Below are positions 8,092-17,322 of a DNA stretch of 64,000 bases, in pieces. A program made the translations under genes and the position numbers. This stretch comes from Acinetobacter sp. NCu2D-2 (GTDB lineage Bacteria > Pseudomonadota > Gammaproteobacteria > Pseudomonadales > Moraxellaceae). The notes under the pieces are model-generated. The model did no database searches and was not told the origin of the DNA. It saw only the letters and a program-made list of their open reading frames with translations. Within the stretch, counting starts at the first letter, position 1. Each line of letters opens with the position of its first letter. The stretch is taken from NCBI RefSeq assembly GCF_001647675.1, contig NZ_CP015594.1, positions 2,666,001-2,730,000 on the forward strand. The letters are read 5' to 3'.

Positions 8092-9163
8092 GCGGATTCA
8101 AACGGCAAGTGCAACAGTATAAAAACCAGCCATAACTTCACTCGGTGTATACCAACCTAGTGTTTTTCTAGGACGATGGTTGAGTGCAAATTCTATCTGC
8201 TCTATTTGTTCGTTTGACACATCATCAAACGATGATGATTTTGGCAGATATTGACGGATTAAACCATTCGTATTTTCATTTCTAGCTCGCTGAATAGACT
8301 TGTAAGGATCAGCAAAATACGTCTCTATCCCAGCATTAGTAATTCTTTTGTGTTCGGAAAATTCTTTGCCATTATCAAATGTCACACTATAAGCATGGCT
8401 CATTTGTAAACGATCTAATGCACAAGTAATCGTTTGAGAGGATGCTCTCGTTGGCCCTAAATGAACAATATGTACATACAGGCTCTTTCGATCAACGAGT
8501 GTCAATAAAGCACCTTTATGATGTTTACCAATCACCGTGTCACCTTCGAAATCTCCTAAACGTTGTCGTTGATCAATGACCTGGTCTCTGCAGTGAATAC
8601 TTGTTTTATCAATGATTTGCCCCCTACGATCCGTGTTTTTGTAACCGCGTTTTCGATATTTCTTCTGATGCCTTAAGTGTAGATGGAGTTTACCTCCTTG
8701 TGATTTATCTTGATAAATGTACTGGTAAATCCACTCATGTGAAGGTACATCCAGCCAACCGCGTTGTGTTAAAGCACCTGAAATTTGTTCTGGTGACCAG
8801 TCCAAACCAATCAAATAATCAATATAAGCGAAGGCAAATGCTGTCATTGATGATGAAGGACGGTACCGTCTTTGACTTGCAAATTTAGCTGCCTGTTGAG
8901 CTCTATATCCACGTTGCCCAGTATTTCTTTTTATTTCACGGTAGATGGTTGATCGTGAACGTCCTAACTCCCGAGCAAGGGTAGCGATTGAACTTTTACT
9001 TTTCAAAGTAGCATAAATTTCGTATCTTTCATCTTGAGAAAGTTGGGTGTATTTCTTCATTGTGTGCTTTCCAATTGCGAGTTGAAAAAGTCTAATGATT
9101 CTATGAATACACCTAACTTTTTCAACTAACTACAAATGTGTTGCACTTGGGATTTGAATCTGC
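8092..9163. mobile_element. IS30-family insertion sequence
   Basis: The element is about 1.07 kb and bounded by imperfect 25-bp inverted repeats: GCGGATTCAAACGGCAAGTG... at 8092-8116 and the matching sequence at 9139-9163, with four mismatches. It carries one transposase gene filling almost the whole element. Size and ends fit Acinetobacter IS30 members of the IS18/ISAba125 kind. A 2-bp GC repeat at both edges (8092-8093 and 9162-9163) could be either the target duplication or the tips of the repeats. It separates rutR from ssuB. Confidence 0.88.
8098..9060 (-). CDS. IS30-family transposase
   Basis: A 320-residue DDE transposase. The N-terminal helix-turn-helix (TQLSQDERYEIYATLKSKSSIATLARELGRSRSTIYREIKRN) and the DDE core are typical of IS30. 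The core shows GDFEGDTVIGKHHKGALLTLVDRKS with the first Asp, VTFDNGKEFSEH with the second, and NENTNGLIRQYLPK with the Glu region. No frameshift or stop is seen, so it appears intact. Its stop codon lies in the left inverted repeat. Confidence 0.95.
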   Translation of the reverse strand: MKKYTQLSQDERYEIYATLKSKSSIATLARELGRSRSTIYREIKRNTGQRGYRAQQAAKFASQRRYRPSSSMTAFAFAYIDYLIGLDWSPEQISGALTQRGWLDVPSHEWIYQYIYQDKSQGGKLHLHLRHQKKYRKRGYKNTDRRGQIIDKTSIHCRDQVIDQRQRLGDFEGDTVIGKHHKGALLTLVDRKSLYVHIVHLGPTRASSQTITCALDRLQMSHAYSVTFDNGKEFSEHKRITNAGIETYFADPYKSIQRARNENTNGLIRQYLPKSSSFDDVSNEQIEQIEFALNHRPRKTLGWYTPSEVMAGFYTVALAV

Positions 9164-9215
9164 GAAATAATTAAAGAAAGCTCAAATCTATAAAATTTTC
9201 ACTTACAAAAAACAA

Positions 9216-9244
9216 CGGCTTAAAATCATTTTGACTTTAAGCCG
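9216..9244 (-). terminator. Terminator of the ssu operon
   Basis: On the minus strand CGGCTTAAA pairs with TTTAAGCCG over an 11-base loop and is followed by GTTGTTTTTTG. It begins just after the ssuB stop and lies between ssuB and the IS30 element. Confidence 0.75.
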
Positions 9245-9250
9245 CATGTC

Positions 9251-10060
9251 TTAGGTTGCTAGAACAGCTTGTAAAACTTGTTGTTCAAGTTCTGCAAAGT
9301 CTGCATTTTTTTGACGCGGACGTGCTAACTCAACTTTAAATTCTTTAGCGATATGACCTTTATCCAGCAAGATAATACGGTCAGCCAATTGAACAGCTTC
9401 ACTTACATCATGGGTGACTAAGATCGCTGTAAAGCCTTGTTCTGTCCACAGTTTTTCAATTAAGTTCTGCATGTCCAAACGTGTTAACGCATCGAGTGCT
9501 CCCAATGGTTCGTCTAGCAGCAAAATACGTGGCTTATGCGATAAAGCACGTGCAAGTGCGGTACGTTGACGCTGACCACCTGACAGTTGCGATGGCCAAA
9601 GCCCTGCTTTTTCTTTTAAGCCGACTTTTTCCAGCATCTGTGAGGCTGCAGCATGTTGCTCTTCAGGTAAACCCAATTGCACATTTTGTTCGATACTACG
9701 CCATGGTAAAAGACGTGGGTCTTGGAACATCACGCGAATATCATCAGCGGTAATGCCTTCACGGATATGGCGTGCTGACTTAAATTTAATTTCGCCGTAG
9801 CTTTGTTTTTCCAAATCGGCAATTAAACGGAGCAGTGTTGATTTACCACAACCACTGCGCCCGACAATCGCCAGAAACTCACCTGGCTGAATATGCAGAT
9901 CTAAATCTTCAAGAACTTTAACTGAGCCATAAAATTTATGTAATTGCTCAATGATAATTTCTGCACCGATGACTGCATTAGGATTGATATCAGTGACAGA
10001 AGGGTTTGACGGGCTAAGCTCTTCTTCATTTGCATGACGGCCTAAACTTAAATCAGTCAT
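9251..10060 (-). CDS. ssuB: Sulfonate ABC transporter, ATP-binding protein
   Basis: A 269-residue cytoplasmic ABC ATPase that powers uptake of alkanesulfonates. The Walker A motif GRSGCGKST is near residue 69, the signature LSGGQRQR near 158, the Walker [12 protein letters not shown] near 180, and the switch histidine is in LVTHDVSEA. The N-terminal extension of about 30 residues before the ABC fold ([16 protein letters not shown]) is longer than usual. It is the last gene of the operon, 20 bases after ssuC. Partners are SsuC and the two binding lipoproteins upstream. Confidence 0.94.
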   Translation of the reverse strand: MTDLSLGRHANEEELSPSNPSVTDINPNAVIGAEIIIEQLHKFYGSVKVLEDLDLHIQPGEFLAIVGRSGCGKSTLLRLIADLEKQSYGEIKFKSARHIREGITADDIRVMFQDPRLLPWRSIEQNVQLGLPEEQHAAASQMLEKVGLKEKAGLWPSQLSGGQRQRTALARALSHKPRILLLDEPLGALDALTRLDMQNLIEKLWTEQGFTAILVTHDVSEAVQLADRIILLDKGHIAKEFKVELARPRQKNADFAELEQQVLQAVLAT

Positions 10061-10080
10061 CTAGTACTCCTTAATTTCGA

Positions 10081-10896
10081 TTATTTTTGATAGCCAGCAT
10101 GCCAACGAAGTAGGTAACGTTCTAGGCTTACCGCTAAAACATCTGCCAATTTACCGAGTAGGGCATAGAGCAAAATACCGACCAATACGACATCGGTTTG
10201 TAAAAATTCACGTGCATTCATGGTCATGTAACCAATACCAGACTGTGCTGAAATGGTTTCTGCCACAATTAAAAGTACCCACACTAAACCAAGTGAAAAA
10301 CGTAAACCGACTAAAATTGACGGCATTGCACCAGGCAAAATAATTTCTTTATAGAGCTGCCAACGGGTAAGACCGTAGCTTTTACCCATTTCAATCAGTT
10401 GTGGATCGACAGAGCGGATGCCGTGATAGGTATTGATATAAATAGGGAAGAACACACCAATCGCGACCAAAAACAGTTTTGCGGATTCATCGATTCCGAA
10501 CCACAAAATCACCAATGGGATTAAGGCTAGTGCAGGGATGTTTCGAATCATCTGTAAGGTGGTATCGAGCAAATTCGATGCGGTTTTTGATGAACCGTTA
10601 AGTAAGCCTAAAATCAGACCTAATCCACCGCCGACCAATAAGCCGCTAATTGCACGACCTGCACTGACTTTGATATGCGTCCATAGCACACCTGAGACTA
10701 ACAAATCCCAAAACGCAATGGCGACCGCACTAGGTGCAGGCAAGATCCGACTTTCAAGCAAACCTGTACTGGATGCGATTTGCCATAGCAAAATTAAAGC
10801 AATTGGAACTAACCAAGGCAGCAAACGCTGCCCAAGTTGTGTTCCACGTGAAACCTTGCGTTCAGCCAAAGTTTCAACTGAAACCACTTTTGACAT
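10081..10896 (-). CDS. ssuC: Sulfonate ABC transporter, permease
   Basis: A 271-residue inner-membrane permease with about six membrane segments and the BPD-transport EAA-type loop near LIEMGKSYGLTRWQLYKEIILPGAMPSILVGLR, where the ATPase docks. It forms the channel for alkanesulfonates. Its ATG overlaps the ssuD stop by one base (TAATG), implying translational coupling. The SsuC family is preferred over TauC or NrtB because of the adjacent ssuD. Confidence 0.94.
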   Translation of the reverse strand: MSKVVSVETLAERKVSRGTQLGQRLLPWLVPIALILLWQIASSTGLLESRILPAPSAVAIAFWDLLVSGVLWTHIKVSAGRAISGLLVGGGLGLILGLLNGSSKTASNLLDTTLQMIRNIPALALIPLVILWFGIDESAKLFLVAIGVFFPIYINTYHGIRSVDPQLIEMGKSYGLTRWQLYKEIILPGAMPSILVGLRFSLGLVWVLLIVAETISAQSGIGYMTMNAREFLQTDVVLVGILLYALLGKLADVLAVSLERYLLRWHAGYQK

Positions 10897-12071
10897 TAAG
10901 CTGGCTCCTGAACTTTGTCAGCTTTTTTGTTTTCATCTGGTGTGTAGTTATTTGCCACGATTTCACCAAATGGACCTGTCAAATTCGGCTGAGTTAATTT
11001 TGCTTGTGTTTCAAGAGGTAGAAGTGGGAACACAAGTTCTGCAAAACGAATTGATTCTTCAAGATGTGGGTAGCCTGAGAAGATAAATGTGCTAATACCC
11101 AAATCAGCATACTCTTGAATGCGCGCTGCAACAGTTTCAGGATCGCCAACCAATGCTGTACCTGCACCACCGCGAACCAGACCGACACCTGCCCAAAGGT
11201 TAGGAGATACTTCAAGTTTGGTACGATCGCCATTATGTAATTCAGCCATACGACGTTGACCCACAGAATCCATCGATTTAAATTTCTTCTGTGCAGCAGC
11301 AATGGTTGCATCATCGACATACTGAATCAGTTCATCGGCTGCTTTCCATGCTTCTTCATTGGTCTCACGTACAATCACGTGTAAACGAATACCGTAATTT
11401 AAAGTACGACCTTTGGCTTCAGCTTTTTTGCGTACCACTTCAATTTTTTCTTTTACAGCTGCAGGTGGTTCGCCCCAAGTCAGGTAGGTATCAACTTGAT
11501 CTGTTGCAAGTTCAATGGCTTCTTCTGATGAACCACCGAACCATAGTGGTGGGTGGGGTTCTTGAACAGGTGGATAAAGCAATTTTGCATCGTCAACGCT
11601 TAAGCGTTCACCACGGAAAGTGAAGCTTTCACCTGTATGTGAGCGTTTTAAAATTTCACGCCAAATGGTGGTGTATTCAGTTGCTGTTTTATAACGCGTG
11701 CTGTGATCTTCATAAACACCGTCACCTTTTAACTCTTGTTCATCACCACCTGTTACGAGGTTGAGTAAAACACGACCACCAGATAGACGGTCAAATGTTG
11801 CAGCCATACGTGCAGCAAGTGCAGGTGTGGTCACGCCAGGGCGCAGCGCAACTAAGAATTTTAATTTTTTGGTTGCATCAATCAGGCTTGCTGCTGTTAA
11901 CCAAGGATCTTCACATGAACGGCCTGTTGGAATAAGTACACCTTCATAGCCAAGGTTATCTACCGCAACAGCAATTTGCTTCATATATGCGTGGTCAACG
12001 ATACGAGCGCCTTTGCTCGTACCTAAGTAACGACTGTCACCATGTGTTGGGATAAACCAAAAAATTTTCAT
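10896..12071 (-). CDS. ssuD: FMNH2-dependent alkanesulfonate monooxygenase
   Basis: A 391-residue luciferase-fold monooxygenase that cleaves alkanesulfonates to an aldehyde and sulfite, supplying sulfur when sulfate is scarce. The protein opens with [17 protein letters not shown] and has the conserved [22 protein letters not shown] and [13 protein letters not shown] segments of SsuD. It needs reduced FMN from a reductase, normally SsuE, and none is encoded in this operon. It sits between the binding-protein genes and ssuC. Confidence 0.96.
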   Translation of the reverse strand: MKIFWFIPTHGDSRYLGTSKGARIVDHAYMKQIAVAVDNLGYEGVLIPTGRSCEDPWLTAASLIDATKKLKFLVALRPGVTTPALAARMAATFDRLSGGRVLLNLVTGGDEQELKGDGVYEDHSTRYKTATEYTTIWREILKRSHTGESFTFRGERLSVDDAKLLYPPVQEPHPPLWFGGSSEEAIELATDQVDTYLTWGEPPAAVKEKIEVVRKKAEAKGRTLNYGIRLHVIVRETNEEAWKAADELIQYVDDATIAAAQKKFKSMDSVGQRRMAELHNGDRTKLEVSPNLWAGVGLVRGGAGTALVGDPETVAARIQEYADLGISTFIFSGYPHLEESIRFAELVFPLLPLETQAKLTQPNLTGPFGEIVANNYTPDENKKADKVQEPA

Positions 12072-12107
12072 GTGATGTTCCTTTAGTTAAAAGATATAGC
12101 TCGGTTA

Positions 12108-13094
12108 TCAATTTGACGCAGGGGCCACCCAAACAATTGGTTGGATGTTAATTTTCTTTGGAATCAGGCCTAAAGTTTGGAAACTATCGGCAATATTCTG
12201 TTGGGCTTGAATCTGTTTGTCGGTTAAAGACAGAATTGGAGAAGGCTTTAAGCGACGGTCAAATGCCAGTTGGGCAATATCAGCATCAAGCCCCGTATTT
12301 TTTTGATAGATCTCAAGCGCGACGCTTTGATTCTTCAGAATCCACTCATCTGAATCATTGAGTGCTTTCAAGAATTTGCTTGGTGCTTGTGGATGAGCAG
12401 CAATAAATTTTGGATTAGCAATGTAGAACGAGTAAGTCTCATCAAAGTCACCAGTTTTCGTGACCACACGTGCTTGACCGTGTTTTTCAGCAGCAGCTAG
12501 GAATGGATCCCAAATTGCCCAAGCATCGACAGATTTTTTGTCAAAGGCTGCACGCGCATCGGCAGGAGGTAAGAAGATCGGTTGAATATCTTGCCAAGTC
12601 AGTCCTGCACGCTGTAGCACCTTAGATAAAAACTCATGTGCATTAGAGCCTTTTTGTAAAGCAATGCGCTTACCTTTTAAGTCTTCCAATTTTTGAATCG
12701 TACTGTCTTTGGAAACGACAAGTGCAAGACTGTGAGCAGGTGATACTTCATAGCCGATGTACGTCAGATCTTTATCGGCAGCTTGTGCGAAGATGGGTGG
12801 TGTGTTGCCGACATAACCCAAGTCCACTGCACCAATTGCTAAAGCTTCCAGCATTTGAGGGCCAGCAGGGAATTCTTTCCATTCAATATTGGCATTTGGA
12901 AATTGCTGGTTAATCAGTTTTTCGTCGCGCGAAACCAACAGGTTTAACGCAGATTTTTGAAAACCAATGACAACGTTTTTGACTTCATCGGTTGTCGCTG
13001 CGCTTTCTTGTTTTTGTTCTTGCTTTTGGCAGGCACTAAGAGTGAGTCCTAATGCTGTAATACCAATCAATGAAAGTGTTTTAAGCGTTGTCAT
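12108..13094 (-). CDS. ssuA: Sulfonate ABC transporter substrate-binding lipoprotein (proximal copy)
   Basis: A 328-residue SsuA-type periplasmic binding protein. It has a lipoprotein signal with the lipobox LSAC near residue 22, so it should be membrane-anchored, unlike the soluble E. coli SsuA. Family marks are IGFQKSALNLLVSRD, EFPAGPQMLEALAIGAVDLG and KKSVDAWAIWDPFLAAAEK. It is homologous to its upstream neighbour at 13109 with many identical blocks (EFPAGPQ, LPPADARAAF, DAWAIWDPF), which points to tandem duplication. It probably delivers sulfonates to SsuBC. Confidence 0.9.
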   Translation of the reverse strand: MTTLKTLSLIGITALGLTLSACQKQEQKQESAATTDEVKNVVIGFQKSALNLLVSRDEKLINQQFPNANIEWKEFPAGPQMLEALAIGAVDLGYVGNTPPIFAQAADKDLTYIGYEVSPAHSLALVVSKDSTIQKLEDLKGKRIALQKGSNAHEFLSKVLQRAGLTWQDIQPIFLPPADARAAFDKKSVDAWAIWDPFLAAAEKHGQARVVTKTGDFDETYSFYIANPKFIAAHPQAPSKFLKALNDSDEWILKNQSVALEIYQKNTGLDADIAQLAFDRRLKPSPILSLTDKQIQAQQNIADSFQTLGLIPKKINIQPIVWVAPASN

Positions 13095-13108
13095 GGTTCT
13101 ACCTATTT

Positions 13109-14065
13109 TTATTTAATAATGGCAGCTTCAATGTTCAGCTTTTGCGGAATCAATTGCTGGCCATAGAAAGCATCTGCGACGAGTTGTTGTTTTTGTACGA
13201 TGTCACCGGTCAATGGTTTTACCCCAAAGCCCATGCGTGAAATCGATGTTTTTAAGACGTTGAAATCTAAGCCTGTTGGTTTCTGTAGTAATTTGGCTGC
13301 TTCATCTTGGTTTTGAGCGACCCATTCAGTGGTAAGGTTCAGCTCATTGACTACAGCCTTAATCACTTGTGGGTTGCTTTCTGCAAACTTACGATCTGCC
13401 AAATAGAACTGAAGGTTATTTACCAAGTTTTCGCCTGTGGCGATGACACGTGCACCAATTTGATGTTCAGCAGCTGCGAAGAATGGATCCCAAATCACCC
13501 ATGCATCGACTGCACCACGTTCAAATGCCGCACGTGCATCAGATGGTGGCAAATAAATCACTTCAATGTCTGAAAGTTTGAGGTTATTGGCTTCAAGGAC
13601 TTTAAGCAGCAAGTAATGCACATTAGAGCCTTTATTGAGTGCAACACGCTTGCCTTTTAAATCTGCGACAGATTGAATTTTTGAATCTTTTTGTACGATC
13701 AGCGCTTCGGCTTTAGGTGCTTCAGGTTGGTTCGCCACATAGACAAGATTTGAGTTTGCAGCTTGAGCAAAGATTGGTGGAGCTTCACCAGACTCACCGA
13801 AAGACACGCTACCAACATTTAAGCCTTCAAGTAATTGAGGACCTGCTGGAAACTCAACCCATTTCACATTCACATTTTGTGCTTTGAGTGCAGTTTCCAA
13901 AGTGCCACGTTCTTTTAGAATAGGTAGCACGCCGTATTTTTGGAAACCAATATTTAAGGTAATGTTTTCTTCTTTTTTCGCGCAGCCAGTAAGTATCATG
14001 ACGCCAGCAATCGCAGAAGTTAATACCGCCGTTTTTGCTAAAAATTTAAGTTGAGATTGGCGCAT
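13109..14065 (-). CDS. ssuA: Sulfonate ABC transporter substrate-binding lipoprotein (first copy)
   Basis: A 318-residue SsuA-type binding protein with a lipobox LTGC near residue 28 and the same block order as the copy at 12108: IGFQKYGVLPILKERG, EFPAGPQLLEGLNVGSVSFG, LPPSDARAAFERGAVDAWVIWDPFF. It is the first gene of the ssu operon, with 14 bases between the two copies. Differences in the substrate pocket (SFGESGEAPP against DLGYVGNTPP) suggest the copies recognise different sulfonates or sulfate esters. That is inference. Confidence 0.9.
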   Translation of the reverse strand: MRQSQLKFLAKTAVLTSAIAGVMILTGCAKKEENITLNIGFQKYGVLPILKERGTLETALKAQNVNVKWVEFPAGPQLLEGLNVGSVSFGESGEAPPIFAQAANSNLVYVANQPEAPKAEALIVQKDSKIQSVADLKGKRVALNKGSNVHYLLLKVLEANNLKLSDIEVIYLPPSDARAAFERGAVDAWVIWDPFFAAAEHQIGARVIATGENLVNNLQFYLADRKFAESNPQVIKAVVNELNLTTEWVAQNQDEAAKLLQKPTGLDFNVLKTSISRMGFGVKPLTGDIVQKQQLVADAFYGQQLIPQKLNIEAAIIK

Positions 14066-14462
14066 GAATCGAAACTCCTGACTAAATCCGAAAGGGACGA
14101 AATGTATTAAGTGAGGACTAAACTAATCGATTAGGCTTTTCATAAAAAATAACAATTCAGGAATTTCTAATGAGAAAATCAGATAAATAAAATTGTGCAA
14201 AAGATATACATAAATCAGAAAAAGAAAGGAAAGATATAAGTAGATTTATTTTTATTAAGTTTATGAATTTTAAATATAATTTATAATATTAAGTCGAGAG
14301 ATAAGGTTATCTTTAAATATGAAAAGAAGGTGATTTGCAATATACGGCAGAAATTCATAACGATATATATAAATATGCTAAATCATCGTTTAAAAAATAT
14401 TCACCAGCCTTTATAAATTGCCAATATATTTTCGAATCAAAATGAAATAAAAACAATAAAAA
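14066..14462. promoter_or_regulatory. AT-rich ssu upstream region
   Basis: No gene is seen here. The stretch 14150-14460 is extremely AT-rich and would contain the promoter of the ssu operon, read leftward. A perfect 12-bp palindrome CTAATCGATTAG at 14123-14134, about 58 bases before the first start codon, is the best operator candidate. LysR-type regulators CysB or Cbl control ssu genes in other bacteria, but no site can be assigned by eye. Confidence 0.5.
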
Positions 14463-14490
14463 AGCCGAACCAAACGTATTTGATTCAGCT
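14463..14490 (-). terminator. Terminator of argA
   Basis: On the minus strand AGCTGAATCAAA pairs with TTTGGTTCGGCT across a 4-base loop, with two G-U pairs, followed by TTTTTT. It begins 23 bases after the argA stop. Confidence 0.8.
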
Positions 14491-14513
14491 TAATTTGAAC
14501 ATAGAAAAATGAT

Positions 14514-15860
14514 TTAAAGCATTTTTTTACACACTAAAGAATTCCGCTGATAGTTATACAGTTCTTGTCGTGCATTGGGTAGATCATCGACTGAGACTTG
14601 TTCAAAACCATGTTCAATGAACCAGTGTGCAGTACGTGTGGTGAGAATAAATAACTGTTCAAAATTAAGACTGCGTGCTTTTTCTTCTAGGTAGTGCAGA
14701 ATTTGACTACCACGGTTCGACTTACGATAACTTGGATGTACGGCAACACAAGCAATTTCTGCAGAGCGTAATTCATCCTCTGTGGTTGGAATTGGATAAA
14801 GCGCGGCACAAGCCAAAATCATCCCATCACGTTCAATCACAGCAAATTGTTCAATTTCACTTTCCAAACGTTCCCGTGAGCGATAAACCAAAATCCCTTG
14901 TTCTTCTAACGGTCGTAATAAGCTAATCAGTCCGCCGACGTCGTGAATATTGGCCATACGTACTTCTTCATAGTGAGCATCAGTGACCATAGTGCCGCAA
15001 CCATCACGGGTGAAGAGTTCTTCAACTAGGGCTCCGTCATGGGTATAAGAGAGTAAATGTACCCGGTTCACGCCATTCATCGATGCAGTTTGCGCTGCAC
15101 GTAAAGACATCATCCATTGCGGATGGGTGTTTTGATATTGCTGAATATAAGGATCAAGCTGCTCAGAACTAATTTCACGTAATAATTCGTTGTTAGGATT
15201 TAAAATCTCAGCCTGCTCACCTAGGAAAATTAATTTGTCGGCTTTAATCGAGATCGCAGTTTTGGTCGCAACTTCTTCGGTTAATAAATTAAACACTTCA
15301 CCGGTAGTGGAGTAACCACTTGGGCCAAGCAGAACAATATTGTGGTTATCTAAATGGCGTTGAATGGCATCGGTATCGACACTACGCACTTCACCTGTGA
15401 GCTGAAAATCCACACCATCTCGTATGCCATAGGGTTTTGCGGTAATAAAGTTTCCTGAAACCACATCAATTCGTGCGCCGTACATGGGTGAGTTAGCAAG
15501 ACCCATCGAAAGCTGTGCTTCAATTTGCAAACGAATTGCACCGACTGCGCTCATGACACTGTTTAAAGATTCACGTGTCGTTACCCGAATATCTTCATGG
15601 AAAGGGGTCTGGATCTGACTTTTTTCCAGTTGGGCATTAATTTGTGGTCTTGCCCCGTGAACTAAAATCAGTCGAATGCCTAAAGAATGCAGGAGGGCAA
15701 TATCGTGAATAATATGTTGGAAATTTTGATGCTCGACCGCTTCACCATCAAACATGATGACAAAGGTTTTATTGCGGTGTGCATTGATATAGGGTGCAGA
15801 ATGCCGAAACCAATGCACATATTGTAGTGTTGTGCTATGAGATTGTTCAGCTGAATTCAT
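14514..15860 (-). CDS. argA: N-acetylglutamate synthase
   Basis: A 448-residue enzyme for the first step of arginine synthesis, acetylation of glutamate by acetyl-CoA. The N-terminal amino-acid-kinase domain (about 20-290) carries IRLILVHGARPQI and the arginine-feedback region. The C-terminal GNAT acetyltransferase domain (about 300-440) carries CVAVHPSYRKSNRGSQIL with the acetyl-CoA pyrophosphate loop. Length and domain order match classic ArgA. It stands as a single gene between the ssu promoter region and the RcnB-like genes, with its own terminator. Confidence 0.96.
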   Translation of the reverse strand: MNSAEQSHSTTLQYVHWFRHSAPYINAHRNKTFVIMFDGEAVEHQNFQHIIHDIALLHSLGIRLILVHGARPQINAQLEKSQIQTPFHEDIRVTTRESLNSVMSAVGAIRLQIEAQLSMGLANSPMYGARIDVVSGNFITAKPYGIRDGVDFQLTGEVRSVDTDAIQRHLDNHNIVLLGPSGYSTTGEVFNLLTEEVATKTAISIKADKLIFLGEQAEILNPNNELLREISSEQLDPYIQQYQNTHPQWMMSLRAAQTASMNGVNRVHLLSYTHDGALVEELFTRDGCGTMVTDAHYEEVRMANIHDVGGLISLLRPLEEQGILVYRSRERLESEIEQFAVIERDGMILACAALYPIPTTEDELRSAEIACVAVHPSYRKSNRGSQILHYLEEKARSLNFEQLFILTTRTAHWFIEHGFEQVSVDDLPNARQELYNYQRNSLVCKKML

Positions 15861-15944
15861 GCTTTAACCTATTTTATAAAGAATGTATCTATAGCTTTTG
15901 ATTCTAATGTAAAAATCTTGAAGTGGAAGCCTACACACAAAAAA

Positions 15945-15968
15945 ACACCTGAAACAATGTTCAGGTGT
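15945..15968 (-). terminator. Terminator of the first RcnB-like gene
   Basis: The stem ACACCTGAA/TTCAGGTGT with a 6-base loop is followed on the minus strand by TTTTTTTG. It lies 24 bases after the stop of the gene at 15993. Confidence 0.85.
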
Positions 15969-15992
15969 CTTATGGCTTGTATCAAAAATAAC

Positions 15993-16385
15993 TTAGTTGA
16001 TGATACGGATAATTCGGTTAGTACGCTCATTGACTAAGACATAGTCGCCATTGACTTTATACCATTGTTGGTAGCGACCTGTATTAGGTAAACGACGTGC
16101 ATCACGATCACTGACTTTATAACCACGAGAATCATATTGGCGAGGGAAAGTTTGACCTACACGCCAGTCACGACTTGGATTGACAGCACGATTATTAAAA
16201 CGTTTGTTATCGCGTTGATCATTCCATTTTTGCACTTTTTTATGATCTAAATGTGCTGGTGGATGTTTTGGTGCGAAACGTGGATCATGTTGAGGTGCTG
16301 CCATTGCAGAAGTTGCAACCAAAGCACTCATCGATAAAGCGATTGTTGTAAACAATGTTTTCATAGCTGTTTTCATGGCATTCAC
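15993..16385 (-). CDS. RcnB-family periplasmic protein
   Basis: A 130-residue exported protein. The signal peptide (about residues 1-29) ends in ATSAMA-A. The mature part is rich in Arg, His and Lys and ends in the RcnB domain (QWYKVNGDYVLVNERTNRIIRIIN). RcnB of E. coli affects nickel/cobalt homeostasis in the periplasm; whether this protein binds metal is not known. It has a tandem paralogue at 16563 with the same layout. An alternative start at the second in-frame ATG (MKTAMKTLF) would also leave a complete signal. Confidence 0.75.
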   Translation of the reverse strand: MNAMKTAMKTLFTTIALSMSALVATSAMAAPQHDPRFAPKHPPAHLDHKKVQKWNDQRDNKRFNNRAVNPSRDWRVGQTFPRQYDSRGYKVSDRDARRLPNTGRYQQWYKVNGDYVLVNERTNRIIRIIN

Positions 16386-16519
16386 CTACGAGATTCATAT
16401 TCAGATTCGATAGGTTTAAATTAGCCAAAGACTGCCGAGAAAGCGTGAGCAGAGTAGAGTGAAATTGTTAAATCTATGGAGAAATTGCAGAGATTGTAAT
16501 TCTAAGTTTTATGGCAATA

Positions 16520-16549
16520 AAAAAGCTTCTAAGTCTAGGAGCTTTTTCG
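16520..16549 (-). terminator. Terminator of the second RcnB-like gene
   Basis: An imperfect stem with AAAAAGCT/AGCTTTTT arms around a short interior helix lies just after the stop at 16563, with a T run on the minus strand. Confidence 0.65.
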
Positions 16550-16562
16550 TATAGAGGATCAA

Positions 16563-16925
16563 TCAATTATTCTGAATTCGTAGAATATTATTGTTGTTTG
16601 AGTCAACTAAGATGTAGTCATTGTTGACCTTGTACCATTGTTGGTTACGATTTGGGCGTGGAAGATTATTTTCTTTAAAGCCAACTTTATAACCACTGCT
16701 ACGATAATGCTGAGGCATTACATAACCGGGCTGCCATTTAAACTGTTGCAGACGTTGAACACCACGTTCTTCACGCACACTGCGGCGTTTGTCCGAGTCA
16801 CGATAATCACGTGCTTTTTTATGAGCTTGCTCAGCGTGTTCATCAAAATGAGGCGCAGCTGTTGCAATATTCGTCATCACTAGCGAACTAAGCGACATTA
16901 CCAACACCACTAAAGCCTTTTTCAT
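16563..16925 (-). CDS. RcnB-family periplasmic protein (paralogue)
   Basis: A 120-residue paralogue of the protein at 15993. The signal peptide ends near TNIATAA-P. A charged central part is followed by WQPGYVMPQHYRSSGYKV and the RcnB C-terminus QWYKVNNDYILVDSNNNNILRIQNN. Each gene has its own terminator, so the two are likely separate transcripts. The function is unknown beyond an envelope location. The arrangement suggests an old duplication. Confidence 0.75.
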   Translation of the reverse strand: MKKALVVLVMSLSSLVMTNIATAAPHFDEHAEQAHKKARDYRDSDKRRSVREERGVQRLQQFKWQPGYVMPQHYRSSGYKVGFKENNLPRPNRNQQWYKVNNDYILVDSNNNNILRIQNN

Positions 16926-17118
16926 TTTGAACCCTCATTCAATTGTTCAATCTTTTACAATGCTCACTTTACGCAATAATTGCAGAGAAACTGTGAAGAT
17001 CGAACACGAGTTTTTTTAAAAATGTGGAAGCATGACGATTATGCCATGATTCCACAGGATTTTTGAATGTTCAAGACGATTGGCTTAGGGATCAAAGTTA
17101 ATCACCTAGACAGTTTAT

Positions 17119-17274
17119 TTAGTTCCAATGTTCGGTTAATGCCTGTAATGAATCAAGGGCATTAAGCACCTTTTCTGCAGTCAAGGCATCATCCAAAGCA
17201 GGGATTAAACTTGAAGGAAGCTGTAAACGTTCAATACGACGAATCGTTTCTAATTTACGAACTGGATCAGTCAT
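17119..17274 (-). CDS. Small conserved-type protein, 51 residues
   Basis: A short reading frame (MTDPVRKLETIRRIERLQLP...ALTEHWN) with an excellent ribosome site AAGGAG 8 bases before the ATG. The protein is predicted mostly helical, with two leucine-rich stretches (RIERLQLPSSLIPALDDAL and AEKVLNALDSLQALTE) and no membrane segment. I do not recognise the family. The strong ribosome site and a 20-bp palindrome upstream support a real gene. It was found by reading the minus strand directly. Confidence 0.65.
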   Translation of the reverse strand: MTDPVRKLETIRRIERLQLPSSLIPALDDALTAEKVLNALDSLQALTEHWN

Positions 17275-17322
17275 GCTGTGCTCCTTGCAGTGATTTTTTC
17301 AATGCGCTAAGCATAGGCTCAT

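Noticed and set aside
11291..11623. Open frame antisense to ssuD
   Set aside because: It is a shadow of the strongly conserved ssuD frame, with no ribosome site or recognisable protein pattern. Similar antisense frames over ileS, argS and parE were dropped for the same reason.
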